From positions 1-44,673 of IMG/VR virus record IMGVR_UViG_3300042476_000112: a DNA stretch of 44,673 bases. One strand, given 5' to 3'. The notes under the pieces were generated by a model. That model made no database searches. It saw only the letters and a list, made by a program, of their open reading frames with translations, and was not told where the DNA came from. Positions 7,770 to 15,676 of the stretch are shown in pieces. Both the position numbers and the translations under genes were made by a program. The DNA is from a virus. Position 1 is the stretch's first letter. Each line of letters opens with the position of its first letter.

Positions 7770-8998
7770 AACATGACGTTGCCCAGATCCTCACGGAACA
7801 AGAATTATATGGATGGTACTTTGATGAGCCTGCTGCATGGCAACTTGCACAGACTCTCTACGCCGAGCTTGCTGATCTTAATCAGCTACTACGGGAGCGG
7901 TACCCTTACATCGCTGGACCGGAGTTTACTCCTAAGCGACCTAACAAAACACAAGGATATGTCACCGGAGCTACTTTCACTAGACTAAAGGAGTTTAATC
8001 CAACAAGCCGTGAACACATCGCTTGGGTGATGAAGGTACGTCACGGACGTAACTTCGAGAAGATGACAGCAAAAGGCAAGACTGCCATTGATGAAGTTGT
8101 TCTCAAGGATCTAGGTACTGAAGAAGCCCTTCAGTTCTTTCGTTGCCTTGAACTGACAAAACAACTTGGCATGTTATCTGAAGGCAAGAATGCGTGGTTA
8201 AAGTTGGTACGAGACAATCGTATTCACCACCACTGTTCAGTAGCCACCAACACTTTTAGATGTGCACACCGTAATCCAAATCTCGGGCAGGTACCAAGTG
8301 ATCTTGAATTTAGAAAACTATTTCGTGCTAGCCCTGGGTATGTCATGGTTGGCGCTGATCTCGCAGGCATTGAACTTAGAATGCTCGCACACTATCTGGC
8401 TCGATATGATGGAGGCAGGTACGGAGACGTACTTCTCAACGGTGACATACACCAAGAGAACGCTGACAAGATTGGAATTTCACGCCGACTAGTAAAGACA
8501 GTAACCTATGCCTTTTTGTACGGAGCCGGTGACCAAAAGATCGGACTATCTTACGATGCACAACTATCTCCCAAAGATGCCAAAGCTAAAGGTGCCGAGA
8601 TCCGTCAAGCTTACATGGATGCAATTCCAGGACTTGAGAAACTGGTTACTGCGGTTAAGTCCAAGGCGGAATCTGGTTACATCAGCTTGTGTGACGGTCG
8701 CCGCTGCGCTGTTGATGGTAGCCACAAAGCCCTTAACTACCTACTCCAAGGGAGCGCGGGTATTATAGCTAAACAATGGATGATTCACACTCATAATGTG
8801 ATCAAACAATGTGAAATCAATGCACATCAACTAGCTTTCGTTCATGATGAATTGCAGTTCGAGTGCCCACCAGACTATGCTGATACCCTATCATCGGCGC
8901 TATTGATCTCTGCTCTAACAGCAGGAGAAACTTATGACCTCAGGGTTCCTATTGCAGCCGAAGCTAAAGTAGGTCAAACCTGGGCAGATGTCCACTAA
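7730..8998 (+). CDS. DNA polymerase, family A polymerase part (split T7 gp5)
   Basis: Polymerase domain of the T7-type replicase, up to 422 aa if started at TTG 7730; no in-frame ATG occurs before residue ~101, well inside the domain. Motif A has Asp210 (VGADLAGIELR), motif B Lys256 and Tyr260 (VKTVTYAFLYGAG), motif C His372-Asp373-Glu374 (VHDELQFE). Tyr260 aligns with T7 Tyr526 (position 762 of E. coli Pol I), the common T7-like variant. The 40-base overlap with the exonuclease ORF could permit coupling or frameshifting. Confidence 0.92.
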   Translation: METLSTIPGWITLEHDVAQILTEQELYGWYFDEPAAWQLAQTLYAELADLNQLLRERYPYIAGPEFTPKRPNKTQGYVTGATFTRLKEFNPTSREHIAWVMKVRHGRNFEKMTAKGKTAIDEVVLKDLGTEEALQFFRCLELTKQLGMLSEGKNAWLKLVRDNRIHHHCSVATNTFRCAHRNPNLGQVPSDLEFRKLFRASPGYVMVGADLAGIELRMLAHYLARYDGGRYGDVLLNGDIHQENADKIGISRRLVKTVTYAFLYGAGDQKIGLSYDAQLSPKDAKAKGAEIRQAYMDAIPGLEKLVTAVKSKAESGYISLCDGRRCAVDGSHKALNYLLQGSAGIIAKQWMIHTHNVIKQCEINAHQLAFVHDELQFECPPDYADTLSSALLISALTAGETYDLRVPIAAEAKVGQTWADVH

Positions 8999-9007
8999 AC
9001 CACCACT

Positions 9008-9145
9008 ATGGCAGTAAAATCTAAAACCTCCCTTGGTCGAGTTCAATTCGAGTCCAAGGCAAAATATAAACACACCCGTCAAGGTAATGGCACTCGTAGT
9101 CTTCCTTCGCATGGGCGTAAGCTCAAGCGGGGACAAGGCAAGTGA
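9008..9145 (+). CDS. Small basic conserved protein (45 aa)
   Basis: Starts 9 bases after the polymerase stop; the product begins MAVKSKTSLGRVQFESK and is strongly basic, with many Lys, Arg and Ser and a GHGRK-like tail. I recall similar short basic proteins between DNA polymerase and exonuclease in T7-like cyanophages. Nucleic-acid binding is likely from charge only. The stop overlaps the GTG of the following exonuclease (GTGA). Confidence 0.65.
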   Translation: MAVKSKTSLGRVQFESKAKYKHTRQGNGTRSLPSHGRKLKRGQGK

Positions 9146-9915
9146 GCCTATTAATTGACGCTGATTACATTGTCTACAAATGCTGCGCTGCTACCGAAAC
9201 AGAGATTGACTTCGGAGAAGATCTTATCGTCGTTACCTCCCGCTTCAGTGAGGCATACGAATACGTTGAACGAGAACTCTATAACATCGCCAATGACCTT
9301 GGATGTTTTGATGATTCTATTCTGTTCTTTTCTGATAGCATCAACTTTCGTAAATCTCTTGATCCAGCGTATAAGGGACATCGAAACAGAAAGAAGCCAT
9401 GTGGCTACAAAAGAGTCATCAATAAACTCAAGGAGGAATACAACGTTGTTGTGATGCCTACCCTGGAGGCTGATGACGCCTTGGGTATCTATGCCACCAA
9501 TCTACCTGGTCAACACATCATCTGCAGCCCTGATAAGGATATGAGACAGATACCTGGCCAGCTATTTGATCTCACTCAAGGTGTGGTTGAAATCACCCCA
9601 GAAGGGGGTAGGCGGTGGCATCTGATACAGACTATGGCAGGCGATCAAACCGATGGCTATGCTGGTGTACCTGGTATTGGTATCAAACGTGCTGCAGCTC
9701 TCCTCGATGAGCACGGTGAAACCTGGAAGACTGTTGTAGATGCTTTTGCTGAGAAGGGTCTCGATGAGTCAGTTGCATTGTTGAATGCACGATTAGCAAA
9801 GATTCTTCAATGTGATGACTATGACTTTTCAACTAAACAAGTCAGACCATGGCTTCCCACCACCGCCAGTGTTGGACCTAACGATAGAGCAACAGTTCAA
9901 GCTGCGTCAGATTGA
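9142..9915 (+). CDS. 5'-3' exonuclease (T7 gp6-like, FEN family)
   Basis: 257-aa protein with GTG start in a GTGA overlap with the previous stop. FEN/PIN-domain acids are visible: LLIDADYIVYK at the N-terminus, LEADDALGIYA, SPDKDMRQIPG, and the helix-hairpin-helix metal site GDQTDGYAGVPGIGIKRAA. It removes RNA primers and degrades host DNA together with endonuclease I. The last ~100 bases overlap the NblA-like ORF. Confidence 0.93.
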   Translation: MSLLIDADYIVYKCCAATETEIDFGEDLIVVTSRFSEAYEYVERELYNIANDLGCFDDSILFFSDSINFRKSLDPAYKGHRNRKKPCGYKRVINKLKEEYNVVVMPTLEADDALGIYATNLPGQHIICSPDKDMRQIPGQLFDLTQGVVEITPEGGRRWHLIQTMAGDQTDGYAGVPGIGIKRAAALLDEHGETWKTVVDAFAEKGLDESVALLNARLAKILQCDDYDFSTKQVRPWLPTTASVGPNDRATVQAASD

Positions 9916-10111
9916 AGACGCCTTGAACAGCTCAAAGGGTGAGATAGATGCTATCATCACCTTATTCCTTGCTCTTCAAAAGCAATGCTTTGTGTTGGGC
10001 AACAACGTATCAAACCTCATAAAAAAATGGCCGCCACCAATCAATCCGGACCGGACTACTATCGACGAGGCAGTATCCAAGTTTGGGACTTTATTCGAGA
10101 CCAAGGATTAA
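9812..10111 (+). CDS. nblA: NblA-like phycobilisome degradation adaptor (99 aa ORF)
   Basis: The core VLDLTIEQQFKLRQIED, followed by an amphipathic helix and a NNVSNLIKKWP end, resembles NblA, the small host protein that links phycobilisomes to the Clp protease during bleaching. From memory, Synechococcus elongatus NblA also has a Pro-rich lead-in followed by LSVEQQF, and NblA ends with a Leu-x-Lys type motif. The ORF is longer than host NblA (~60 aa): ~20 extra residues at the N-terminus overlap the exonuclease gene, and ~25 at the C-terminus overlap the next gene. A GTG at 9869 is an alternative start. Assigned by motif memory only. Confidence 0.6.
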   Translation: MMTMTFQLNKSDHGFPPPPVLDLTIEQQFKLRQIEDALNSSKGEIDAIITLFLALQKQCFVLGNNVSNLIKKWPPPINPDRTTIDEAVSKFGTLFETKD

Positions 10112-10329
10112 GTTTCCACCTCGGTAACGCAATTAAATATATTTGTCGCGCAGGGCATAAAGACAGCCGCCGTGACGATCTCCGTAAAGCCATCCACTAT
10201 TTGCAAAACGAACTCGAAAATGACATCATCAACCCTTCTCCAGCAAGCCGTCGAATTCCGGAACGCTTTCCAGGTGAAGAACAGTACTACGCCGGCTTCA
10301 CGGACTATGCAGAGGCGTTTGATCGTTGA
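10027..10329 (+). CDS. DUF3310-family protein (T7 gp1.7-like region)
   Basis: 100-aa protein whose first part (YYRRGSIQVWDFI...LSFHLGNAIKYICRAG...DDLRKAIHYL) matches the DUF3310 pattern. This domain is found in many phages and, in T7 gp1.7, is associated with nucleotide kinase activity; that activity is not shown for this version. The C-terminal tail (about 35 residues) is overprinted by the MazG-like gene. ATG 10027 follows a run of A. It lies in a cassette of nucleotide metabolism genes upstream of ribonucleotide reductase. Confidence 0.85.
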   Translation: MAATNQSGPDYYRRGSIQVWDFIRDQGLSFHLGNAIKYICRAGHKDSRRDDLRKAIHYLQNELENDIINPSPASRRIPERFPGEEQYYAGFTDYAEAFDR

Positions 10330-10600
10330 AGAGTTCAAAGAGTTTCTCGATGCAGAGAATCAGCTAATTATGGGTCTGACTATTAATGCAGCAGACTGCC
10401 TAAAAGAATTGTCTGATCTTGTTTATGTTTGCTATCAATATGCTGCTAACCTTGGTTGGGATCTCGATGAAGCACTAGACCGTGTACACAAGAGTAACCT
10501 ATCTAAGCTTGGAGATAACGGTAAACCTATCTACCGTGAAGATGGCAAGGTCTTGAAGGGACCAAATTACCAACCCCCTAACCTTACTGATCTTGTGTAA
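10220..10600 (+). CDS. mazG: MazG/PRA-PH-like nucleotide pyrophosphohydrolase
   Basis: 126-aa all-alpha protein with the MazG-type metal-binding pattern LIVEEFKEFLDA and, ~30 residues on, CLKELSDLVYVCYQYA (ExxE...ExxD). These enzymes hydrolyse NTPs, dNTPs or ppGpp-like substrates to monophosphates; in cyanophages they are thought to alter host nucleotide pools. The C-terminal GDNGKPIYREDGKVLKGPNY segment is typical of the phage versions. The chosen ATG overlaps the DUF3310 gene by 110 bases; a shorter start at MQRRL would cut into the first helix of the domain. Confidence 0.82.
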   Translation: MTSSTLLQQAVEFRNAFQVKNSTTPASRTMQRRLIVEEFKEFLDAENQLIMGLTINAADCLKELSDLVYVCYQYAANLGWDLDEALDRVHKSNLSKLGDNGKPIYREDGKVLKGPNYQPPNLTDLV

Positions 10601-10602
10601 TC

Positions 10603-12015
10603 ATGTCTAAACCACCGAAAGAACTTATTGCTCGTACTGGTCGTGTACAATCCTGGATTGATGACCCAACCTCTCGCCTGCCTGTCTCCTGTACCGTCTT
10701 CGTTGTGGAAGACACGATGGAAGGAGAAAATGGAATCGAAGCCAGTTGGCGTTTCGTTAGCCATGCACTCCGATACGGTGCAGGCGTTGCTGTCCACCTT
10801 AGCAAACTGCGACCCAAAGGAGATGAAAATGGCAAAGGACTAGTAGCATCTGGTCCTGTCTCTTTTGCTAAAATTTATTCCACACTGAATGAGATCCTCC
10901 GTAGAGGTGGTGTATACAAGAACGGCGCTGTAGTGTGTCATCTTGACCTCAGCCACCCTGATGTACTTGAGTTCATCACTGCTAGTCGAGCTGAACTTCC
11001 CTGGGTAAAGCGTTGTGTCAACATTAATCAACTCTGGTGGGATGCAGCTAACCGACAAGTTAAAGAAGCACTACTTGAAGGAATCAAACGCGGAGACATC
11101 TGGCTTAACAAAACCAAGGTAGATAAAAATGGAAATCGAATCCGGGGTAACGTATGCCTGGAGGTCTATTTGCCCTCACGAGGTACCTGTCTACTTCAAC
11201 ATGTTAACCTCGGCCAATGTGAACTCGATGACATTCAAGGTGCGTTTGTTCACGGAATGTCCGAACTGTGCAGTCTTCACGGAAAAACAGATGTTGGATC
11301 TAGCGGAGAATACCTCCCTTCAGAGACAGATCGCCAAGTCGGTCTCGGAATGTTGGGTCTCGCAAACCTCCTCCGACGTAACGAAGTAACCTATAAGCAG
11401 TTTGGTGAAGCATTAACTGAGATCAACAGTGGTCTTAAGTATGAGTGCACACCAGCTACTATCATTGCTGAGGAACTTGCTGCTGGTATCAAAGCTGCTG
11501 CTCAGGTAGCACGATTCAATGACATGGATCGAGCCTTCGCTATTGCCCCTACAGCGTCCTGTAGCTATCGTTATACAGACCTTGATGGGTATACCACCTG
11601 CCCTGAGATTGCACCACCTATAGCCCGTCAGGTGGACCGTGATAGCGGTACATTTGGCGTCCAGAGCTTTGACTACGGTCCTGTTGAGATCGCGTCGGAA
11701 GTTGGCTGGGATGATTACAGAGCAGTGTGTGATGGTATTGTTACCCTGCTTGATAAGACTGGGTTGTTGCATGGTTATTCATTCAACTCTTGGTCAGATG
11801 TGGTTACCTATGATGAGCAATTCATCGAAGATTGGTTGGCAAGTCCACAGACTTCTCTTTACTACTCGCTTCAGGTTATGAGCGACGTTCAAGATAAGTC
11901 TGATGCCTATGCTGCATTGGATGAAGGTGACGTTGACGCATACCTGGAGTCTCTTCTTAATGATCCGGTGGGCGTAAGTCCGCCACTTGCTCCTGATTGT
12001 AATTGCGGCGAATGA
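10603..12015 (+). CDS. nrdA: Ribonucleotide reductase, class I large (alpha) subunit, minimal form
   Basis: 470 aa against ~760 in E. coli NrdA; the ATP-cone and most of the N-terminal helical region are missing. Key residues are present: Cys30 (LPVSC) and Cys196 (RGTC) as the redox pair, Asn183-Val-Cys185-Leu-Glu187 as the active-site NxCxE, the Tyr420-Tyr421 pair (SLYYSLQ) of the class I radical pathway, and the C-terminal Cys466-x-Cys468 reducing pair. The Tyr pair and the adjacent beta-subunit gene argue for class I rather than B12-dependent class II, a misassignment I recall being corrected for related cyanopodovirus enzymes. Loss of the ATP cone suggests no overall allosteric shut-off. 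Confidence 0.9.
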   Translation: MSKPPKELIARTGRVQSWIDDPTSRLPVSCTVFVVEDTMEGENGIEASWRFVSHALRYGAGVAVHLSKLRPKGDENGKGLVASGPVSFAKIYSTLNEILRRGGVYKNGAVVCHLDLSHPDVLEFITASRAELPWVKRCVNINQLWWDAANRQVKEALLEGIKRGDIWLNKTKVDKNGNRIRGNVCLEVYLPSRGTCLLQHVNLGQCELDDIQGAFVHGMSELCSLHGKTDVGSSGEYLPSETDRQVGLGMLGLANLLRRNEVTYKQFGEALTEINSGLKYECTPATIIAEELAAGIKAAAQVARFNDMDRAFAIAPTASCSYRYTDLDGYTTCPEIAPPIARQVDRDSGTFGVQSFDYGPVEIASEVGWDDYRAVCDGIVTLLDKTGLLHGYSFNSWSDVVTYDEQFIEDWLASPQTSLYYSLQVMSDVQDKSDAYAALDEGDVDAYLESLLNDPVGVSPPLAPDCNCGE

Positions 12016-12728
12016 ACCCCTATCAAAAACTATTGAATCGTAAACGCAAGTGGTCTCCAGTACAGACCACGGCTGGTAAACTTGCTGATGGTGCGGAAGA
12101 AACAATCTACCGCGCCTTGGCAATCCGTCATATGGAACTACCAGTTGGTGATTTTATTTCAGATGCTCTTAAAAATGAAGTTCCAGAAGTGGCAAGGGAT
12201 ATCCTTTTGTCCAATATCAAGGACGAAGAGAACCACGACCTTGCTCTCGGTTACATCGCCAACGCTATCGGCGTTGATGAAAAAGCTGAAGCCGAAGCCA
12301 AGAAACTACGTGACGCCTGGATTGCTCATCCAGATCACACGCTCCTCAAGGCACTTGTTGCCGAACGTGCTATTTTCTTTGTGCTCCTCCCGTTCTTCAG
12401 ATTTAACGGTGATGCTGGTCTCAGAACAGTAAGTGCCGATATTAGCCGTGATGAACAAGTACATGTAGCAACAAATAGCTTGGTATGTACTGAGCTTGGT
12501 CTCAATTGGAGCCCTTCTCTCGATAAGCTACGGAAGGCAACCATTAATTGGGTAATTGAACCACTAGGTAGAAATACCTCCAATAAATATTTGGATAAAA
12601 AATTTTGGCTGGATTCCAGCGACAGTCTGATGTATCAAGGTAAAGCACCTGAGCTTTCTGACACACGTCGGGCACGAATGCCTGCCTTCTTTGAACATGC
12701 AAACCCCAACCTTCCTCAATACGCTTGA
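12012..12728 (+). CDS. nrdB: Ribonucleotide reductase, class I small (beta) subunit, lacking the radical tyrosine
   Basis: 238 aa, ATG overlapping the alpha stop (ATGA). Ferritin-like metal ligands appear complete: Glu42 (HMELPV), Glu72 and His75 (EENH), Glu118 (VAERA), Glu148 and His151 (DEQVH). The residue four after His75, equivalent to E. coli Tyr122, is Leu79, so the usual tyrosyl radical cannot form there. It may use a metal-centred or other radical, as in tyrosine-less subclasses. The protein is shorter than E. coli NrdB (376 aa). The C-terminus ends NPNLPQYA, available for docking to alpha. Confidence 0.85.
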   Translation: MNPYQKLLNRKRKWSPVQTTAGKLADGAEETIYRALAIRHMELPVGDFISDALKNEVPEVARDILLSNIKDEENHDLALGYIANAIGVDEKAEAEAKKLRDAWIAHPDHTLLKALVAERAIFFVLLPFFRFNGDAGLRTVSADISRDEQVHVATNSLVCTELGLNWSPSLDKLRKATINWVIEPLGRNTSNKYLDKKFWLDSSDSLMYQGKAPELSDTRRARMPAFFEHANPNLPQYA

Positions 12729-12894
12729 GACACATGGTCTCCAGCTTAACTCTCTTCTGGCTCAACTAGAGGAGAACTTTCCACCTGTTAATCCCCACCC
12801 GGATGATCCAAACAATCTCATAATGTACCGCTCGGGTCAACGTTCTGTTGTCGAGTGGATTCAATACCAACTCACACAAGAGAACAATGGCTAA
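12697..12894 (+). CDS. Small hypothetical protein after nrdB (65 aa)
   Basis: ATG 12697 lies inside the end of nrdB (32-base overlap). The product contains NPHPDDPNNLIMYRSGQRSV and a following helix VVEWIQYQL. The MYRSGQRSVVEWI piece looks like a conserved small phage protein placed before the portal region, but I cannot name it. Its stop overlaps the next start by 8 bases. Confidence 0.6.
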   Translation: MQTPTFLNTLETHGLQLNSLLAQLEENFPPVNPHPDDPNNLIMYRSGQRSVVEWIQYQLTQENNG

Positions 12895-13897
12895 ACCTTC
12901 ATGGCAGCAAGCAGTAGACGATAGAGCTGCTGCTGGTTTTACTATCGGTCAAGCGTGGTATGACCAACAAGGACCACAGTTTAAAAAGAATAACACAGCA
13001 GAAGCTGTAGCACGTTATGCTGCAAGCAGAGGTTATGGATTAGGAGATGCTTGGAAAATTTATGGGCAGCAAACTACAGCTGCTCCTAAAGAAGCTAAGA
13101 ATGTAACCCAAGCTCTGCGTATTGCAGGTGAAGGTGGTATTACCAAGCAAGAACTAAATCAAATTACCAAGCAGTTTGATACACCTGCCAATAAAGTTGT
13201 TCAACGCCTTGATCAAATTAATCAAAATCTGAAAGCAAAAGATCAGACTGGAATTAACCTTAATTCTGGTGCTGCTAATATGCTTATCAAGCAAGCAGAG
13301 AACCAAACTGGTTATGATGCTTACCTCAATGCGCTAACTGGTCAGTCTGCTTTTGGTAGCGGTCAGATCGGGAAGACACTTCAAAGCATGATTGGTTCTC
13401 CTGGAATGTTTGGTGAACCAGCTACTCCTGGGTTTAACCCTGGCGGTAGTGCAACTGCAAACCGAATGATTGGTGGTACAACCATTCGTCCTGGCGGTCG
13501 TATTGCTGTACGTCCCGTGGGTGTAGCCCCTGCTGTAGCACCAACTGCCGAAACCATGGCACCTGCTACTGCACCTACTGCTACTGCTGCAGAAACTCCC
13601 GGTGATGCGTTTGATTTCCAATCAATCCTTGATGCACTGACTGGAGCTGAACAACCTCAAATGGATATGTCTGCTTTGACAGATATGTTCAACACTCAGT
13701 TTGATGAACTCACTTCTCAGTTTGAAACCATGAAGCCACTTCAACTTGCACAGTTGGGTCGTGCCTATGGTGGTGATGCTATCCGAGCTGCTCAACGTAT
13801 GCGTAAGGCACGTCGTGATTATCGTCGCGGTCTACCTGCACAGGCTCTTGGTCAAGCATTCACTAATCTTGCTATTGGTGGAGGCATGACCCTGTAA
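12887..13897 (+). CDS. Probable virion-associated protein upstream of portal (336 aa)
   Basis: The N-terminal third is helical (SWQQAVDDRAAAGFTIGQAW), followed by a Gly/Pro/Ala-rich low-complexity middle (residues ~175-250, with repeated APTA/ATAPT units) and a helical basic C-terminus (AAQRMRKARRDYRRG). No enzymatic motif. A large unknown gene at this place, directly before the portal and joined to it by a TAATG overlap, is usual in T7-like cyanophages and suggests a structural or assembly role. ATG 12887 is supported by the overlap with the preceding stop. Confidence 0.7.
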   Translation: MAKPSWQQAVDDRAAAGFTIGQAWYDQQGPQFKKNNTAEAVARYAASRGYGLGDAWKIYGQQTTAAPKEAKNVTQALRIAGEGGITKQELNQITKQFDTPANKVVQRLDQINQNLKAKDQTGINLNSGAANMLIKQAENQTGYDAYLNALTGQSAFGSGQIGKTLQSMIGSPGMFGEPATPGFNPGGSATANRMIGGTTIRPGGRIAVRPVGVAPAVAPTAETMAPATAPTATAAETPGDAFDFQSILDALTGAEQPQMDMSALTDMFNTQFDELTSQFETMKPLQLAQLGRAYGGDAIRAAQRMRKARRDYRRGLPAQALGQAFTNLAIGGGMTL

Positions 13898-15453
13898 TGT
13901 CTGCTAAAGAACGTTACGATTTGTTGTACGGTGATCGCACTCAATATCTAACAATGGCACGTAGAGCTGCCGAACTCACACTACCTTATTTAGTTCGTGA
14001 TGATGAGGAGTCATACAAATCTGCTAAACCTCTGCCGTCTCCTTGGCAAAGTGTTGGAGCAAAAGGTGTAGTGACTCTTTCATCGAAACTGATGCTTGCA
14101 TTACTTCCTCCACAAACCAGCTTCTTTAAGCTACAAGTGGATGAGACTATGCTTGGTCAGGAATACGGACCTGGTATTAAATCAGAACTTGATCTAGCTT
14201 TTGCTAAGATTGAGCGTACCATCATGGAATCAATTGCTGCCAGTGATGATCGTGTCGTTGTACACCAAGCACTGAAGCATTTGGTTGTTGCTGGTAATGC
14301 TCTGATTTATATGGGTAAAGAAGGGCTTCGGTTGTATCCTCTCAATCGCTATGTTATTGACCGAGATGGTGATGGTAACGTCATTGAAATCGTAACCAAA
14401 GAACGGGTATCCCGTCAACTCCTTAAAGACATTCTTCCTGAGAAGAAACCTAACGATGTCGCTAGAGACAAGCGTGGTGATCGTGATGAAGTAGATATCT
14501 ACACACATGTTCGCCGTGATAACAATCGCTATGTTTGGCATCAGGAAGTAGACGATGTAATCATTCCTAAGTCATTTGGTAAAGCACCTCTTGATGCAAA
14601 CCCTTGGCTAGCCCTCCGTTTTAATTCGGTGGACGGTGAGATGTACGGACGTGGTAGAGTAGAGGAATTCATCGGAGATTTGCGCTCCCTTGAAGCACTC
14701 TCTCAGGCACTCGTAGAAGGTTCTGCAGCAGCCGCGAAGGTTGTGTTCGTAGTGTCACCCTCAAGCACCACTAAACCAGCCACGCTGGCCGCTGCAGGCA
14801 ACGGTGCAATCGTTCAAGGAAGACCGGATGACATCGGTGTTGTACAAGTTGGTAAAACTGCTGACTTCCGTACTGCCTATGAGATGGCTCTTCAACTTGA
14901 ACGTCGTTTATCTGATGCCTTCCTCATCCTTAATGTTCGTCAGTCAGAACGTACTACTGCAGAGGAAGTACGTATGACACAACTTGAATTGGAACAGCAA
15001 CTTGGGGGTCTATTCAGTATGCTTACTGTTGACTTCCTTGTTCCCTATCTGAATCGTAAGTTGAACGTCTTCCAAAAGACTGGTGAGATTCCACGTATCC
15101 CTAAGGGTATTGTTAAACCTACTATTGTTGCAGGTATCAATGCACTTGGTCGCGGTCAAGATCGGGAAAGCCTTAGTGCATTCCTGATGACTATTGCACA
15201 AACAATGGGTCCACAGGCCATTCAAACCTTTGTCAATCCTGAGGAGGTTATCAAACGTCTGGCTGCTTCACAAGGTATTGATGTACTCAACCTTGTTAAG
15301 TCAATGCAGGATGTACAAGCTGAGCAACAGCAAGCTATGCAACAACAGCAACAATTGGAGCTGGTTAAGCAAGCTGGTCAGTTGGCATCTGCTCCTGCAA
15401 ACGATCCGTCTAAATATCCACAACCTAATGAGCAACCAACCCAGCCGCAATAG
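13897..15453 (+). CDS. Portal / head-tail connector protein (T7 gp8-like)
   Basis: 518 aa, close to T7 gp8 (536 aa). The N-terminus (MSAKERYDLLYGDRTQYLTMARRAAELTLPYL) and the LPPQTSFFKL segment are characteristic of podoviral head-tail connectors. The C-terminus is a Gln-rich coiled region (AEQQQAMQQQQQ) around residues 475-490, as in other connectors. It forms the dodecameric ring for DNA entry and tail attachment. TAATG overlap with the gene upstream; a small gene overlaps its end. Confidence 0.94.
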   Translation: MSAKERYDLLYGDRTQYLTMARRAAELTLPYLVRDDEESYKSAKPLPSPWQSVGAKGVVTLSSKLMLALLPPQTSFFKLQVDETMLGQEYGPGIKSELDLAFAKIERTIMESIAASDDRVVVHQALKHLVVAGNALIYMGKEGLRLYPLNRYVIDRDGDGNVIEIVTKERVSRQLLKDILPEKKPNDVARDKRGDRDEVDIYTHVRRDNNRYVWHQEVDDVIIPKSFGKAPLDANPWLALRFNSVDGEMYGRGRVEEFIGDLRSLEALSQALVEGSAAAAKVVFVVSPSSTTKPATLAAAGNGAIVQGRPDDIGVVQVGKTADFRTAYEMALQLERRLSDAFLILNVRQSERTTAEEVRMTQLELEQQLGGLFSMLTVDFLVPYLNRKLNVFQKTGEIPRIPKGIVKPTIVAGINALGRGQDRESLSAFLMTIAQTMGPQAIQTFVNPEEVIKRLAASQGIDVLNLVKSMQDVQAEQQQAMQQQQQLELVKQAGQLASAPANDPSKYPQPNEQPTQPQ

Positions 15454-15676
15454 TCGGCGTAAACCCTCACAAGCTGAACCTGAAAGGGATGTACGTGAAG
15501 TAGAACATCCACCTACTGAAAAACCTGTACTTAAGGTAGAGACCCCTAAACCAAATAAGTACGACCCTAAGCCTAAGATTGGTGCTCCCAGTCTTGGGCG
15601 TTCACCCAACTACGTAACTAAAGTTGGTCTTGGAAATCTAGAAGTAACTACTGCACATGGCAACTCTGACGTATGA
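15428..15676 (+). CDS. Small protein between portal and scaffold (82 aa)
   Basis: ATG 15428 inside the portal C-terminus (26-base overlap), ending inside the scaffold gene (20-base overlap). The product is basic and Pro-rich at first (MSNQPSRNSRRKPSQ, KPNKYDPKPK), then SLGRSPNYVTKVGLGNLEV. Probably disordered. Function unknown; position suggests a head-assembly accessory role. Confidence 0.6.
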   Translation: MSNQPSRNSRRKPSQAEPERDVREVEHPPTEKPVLKVETPKPNKYDPKPKIGAPSLGRSPNYVTKVGLGNLEVTTAHGNSDV

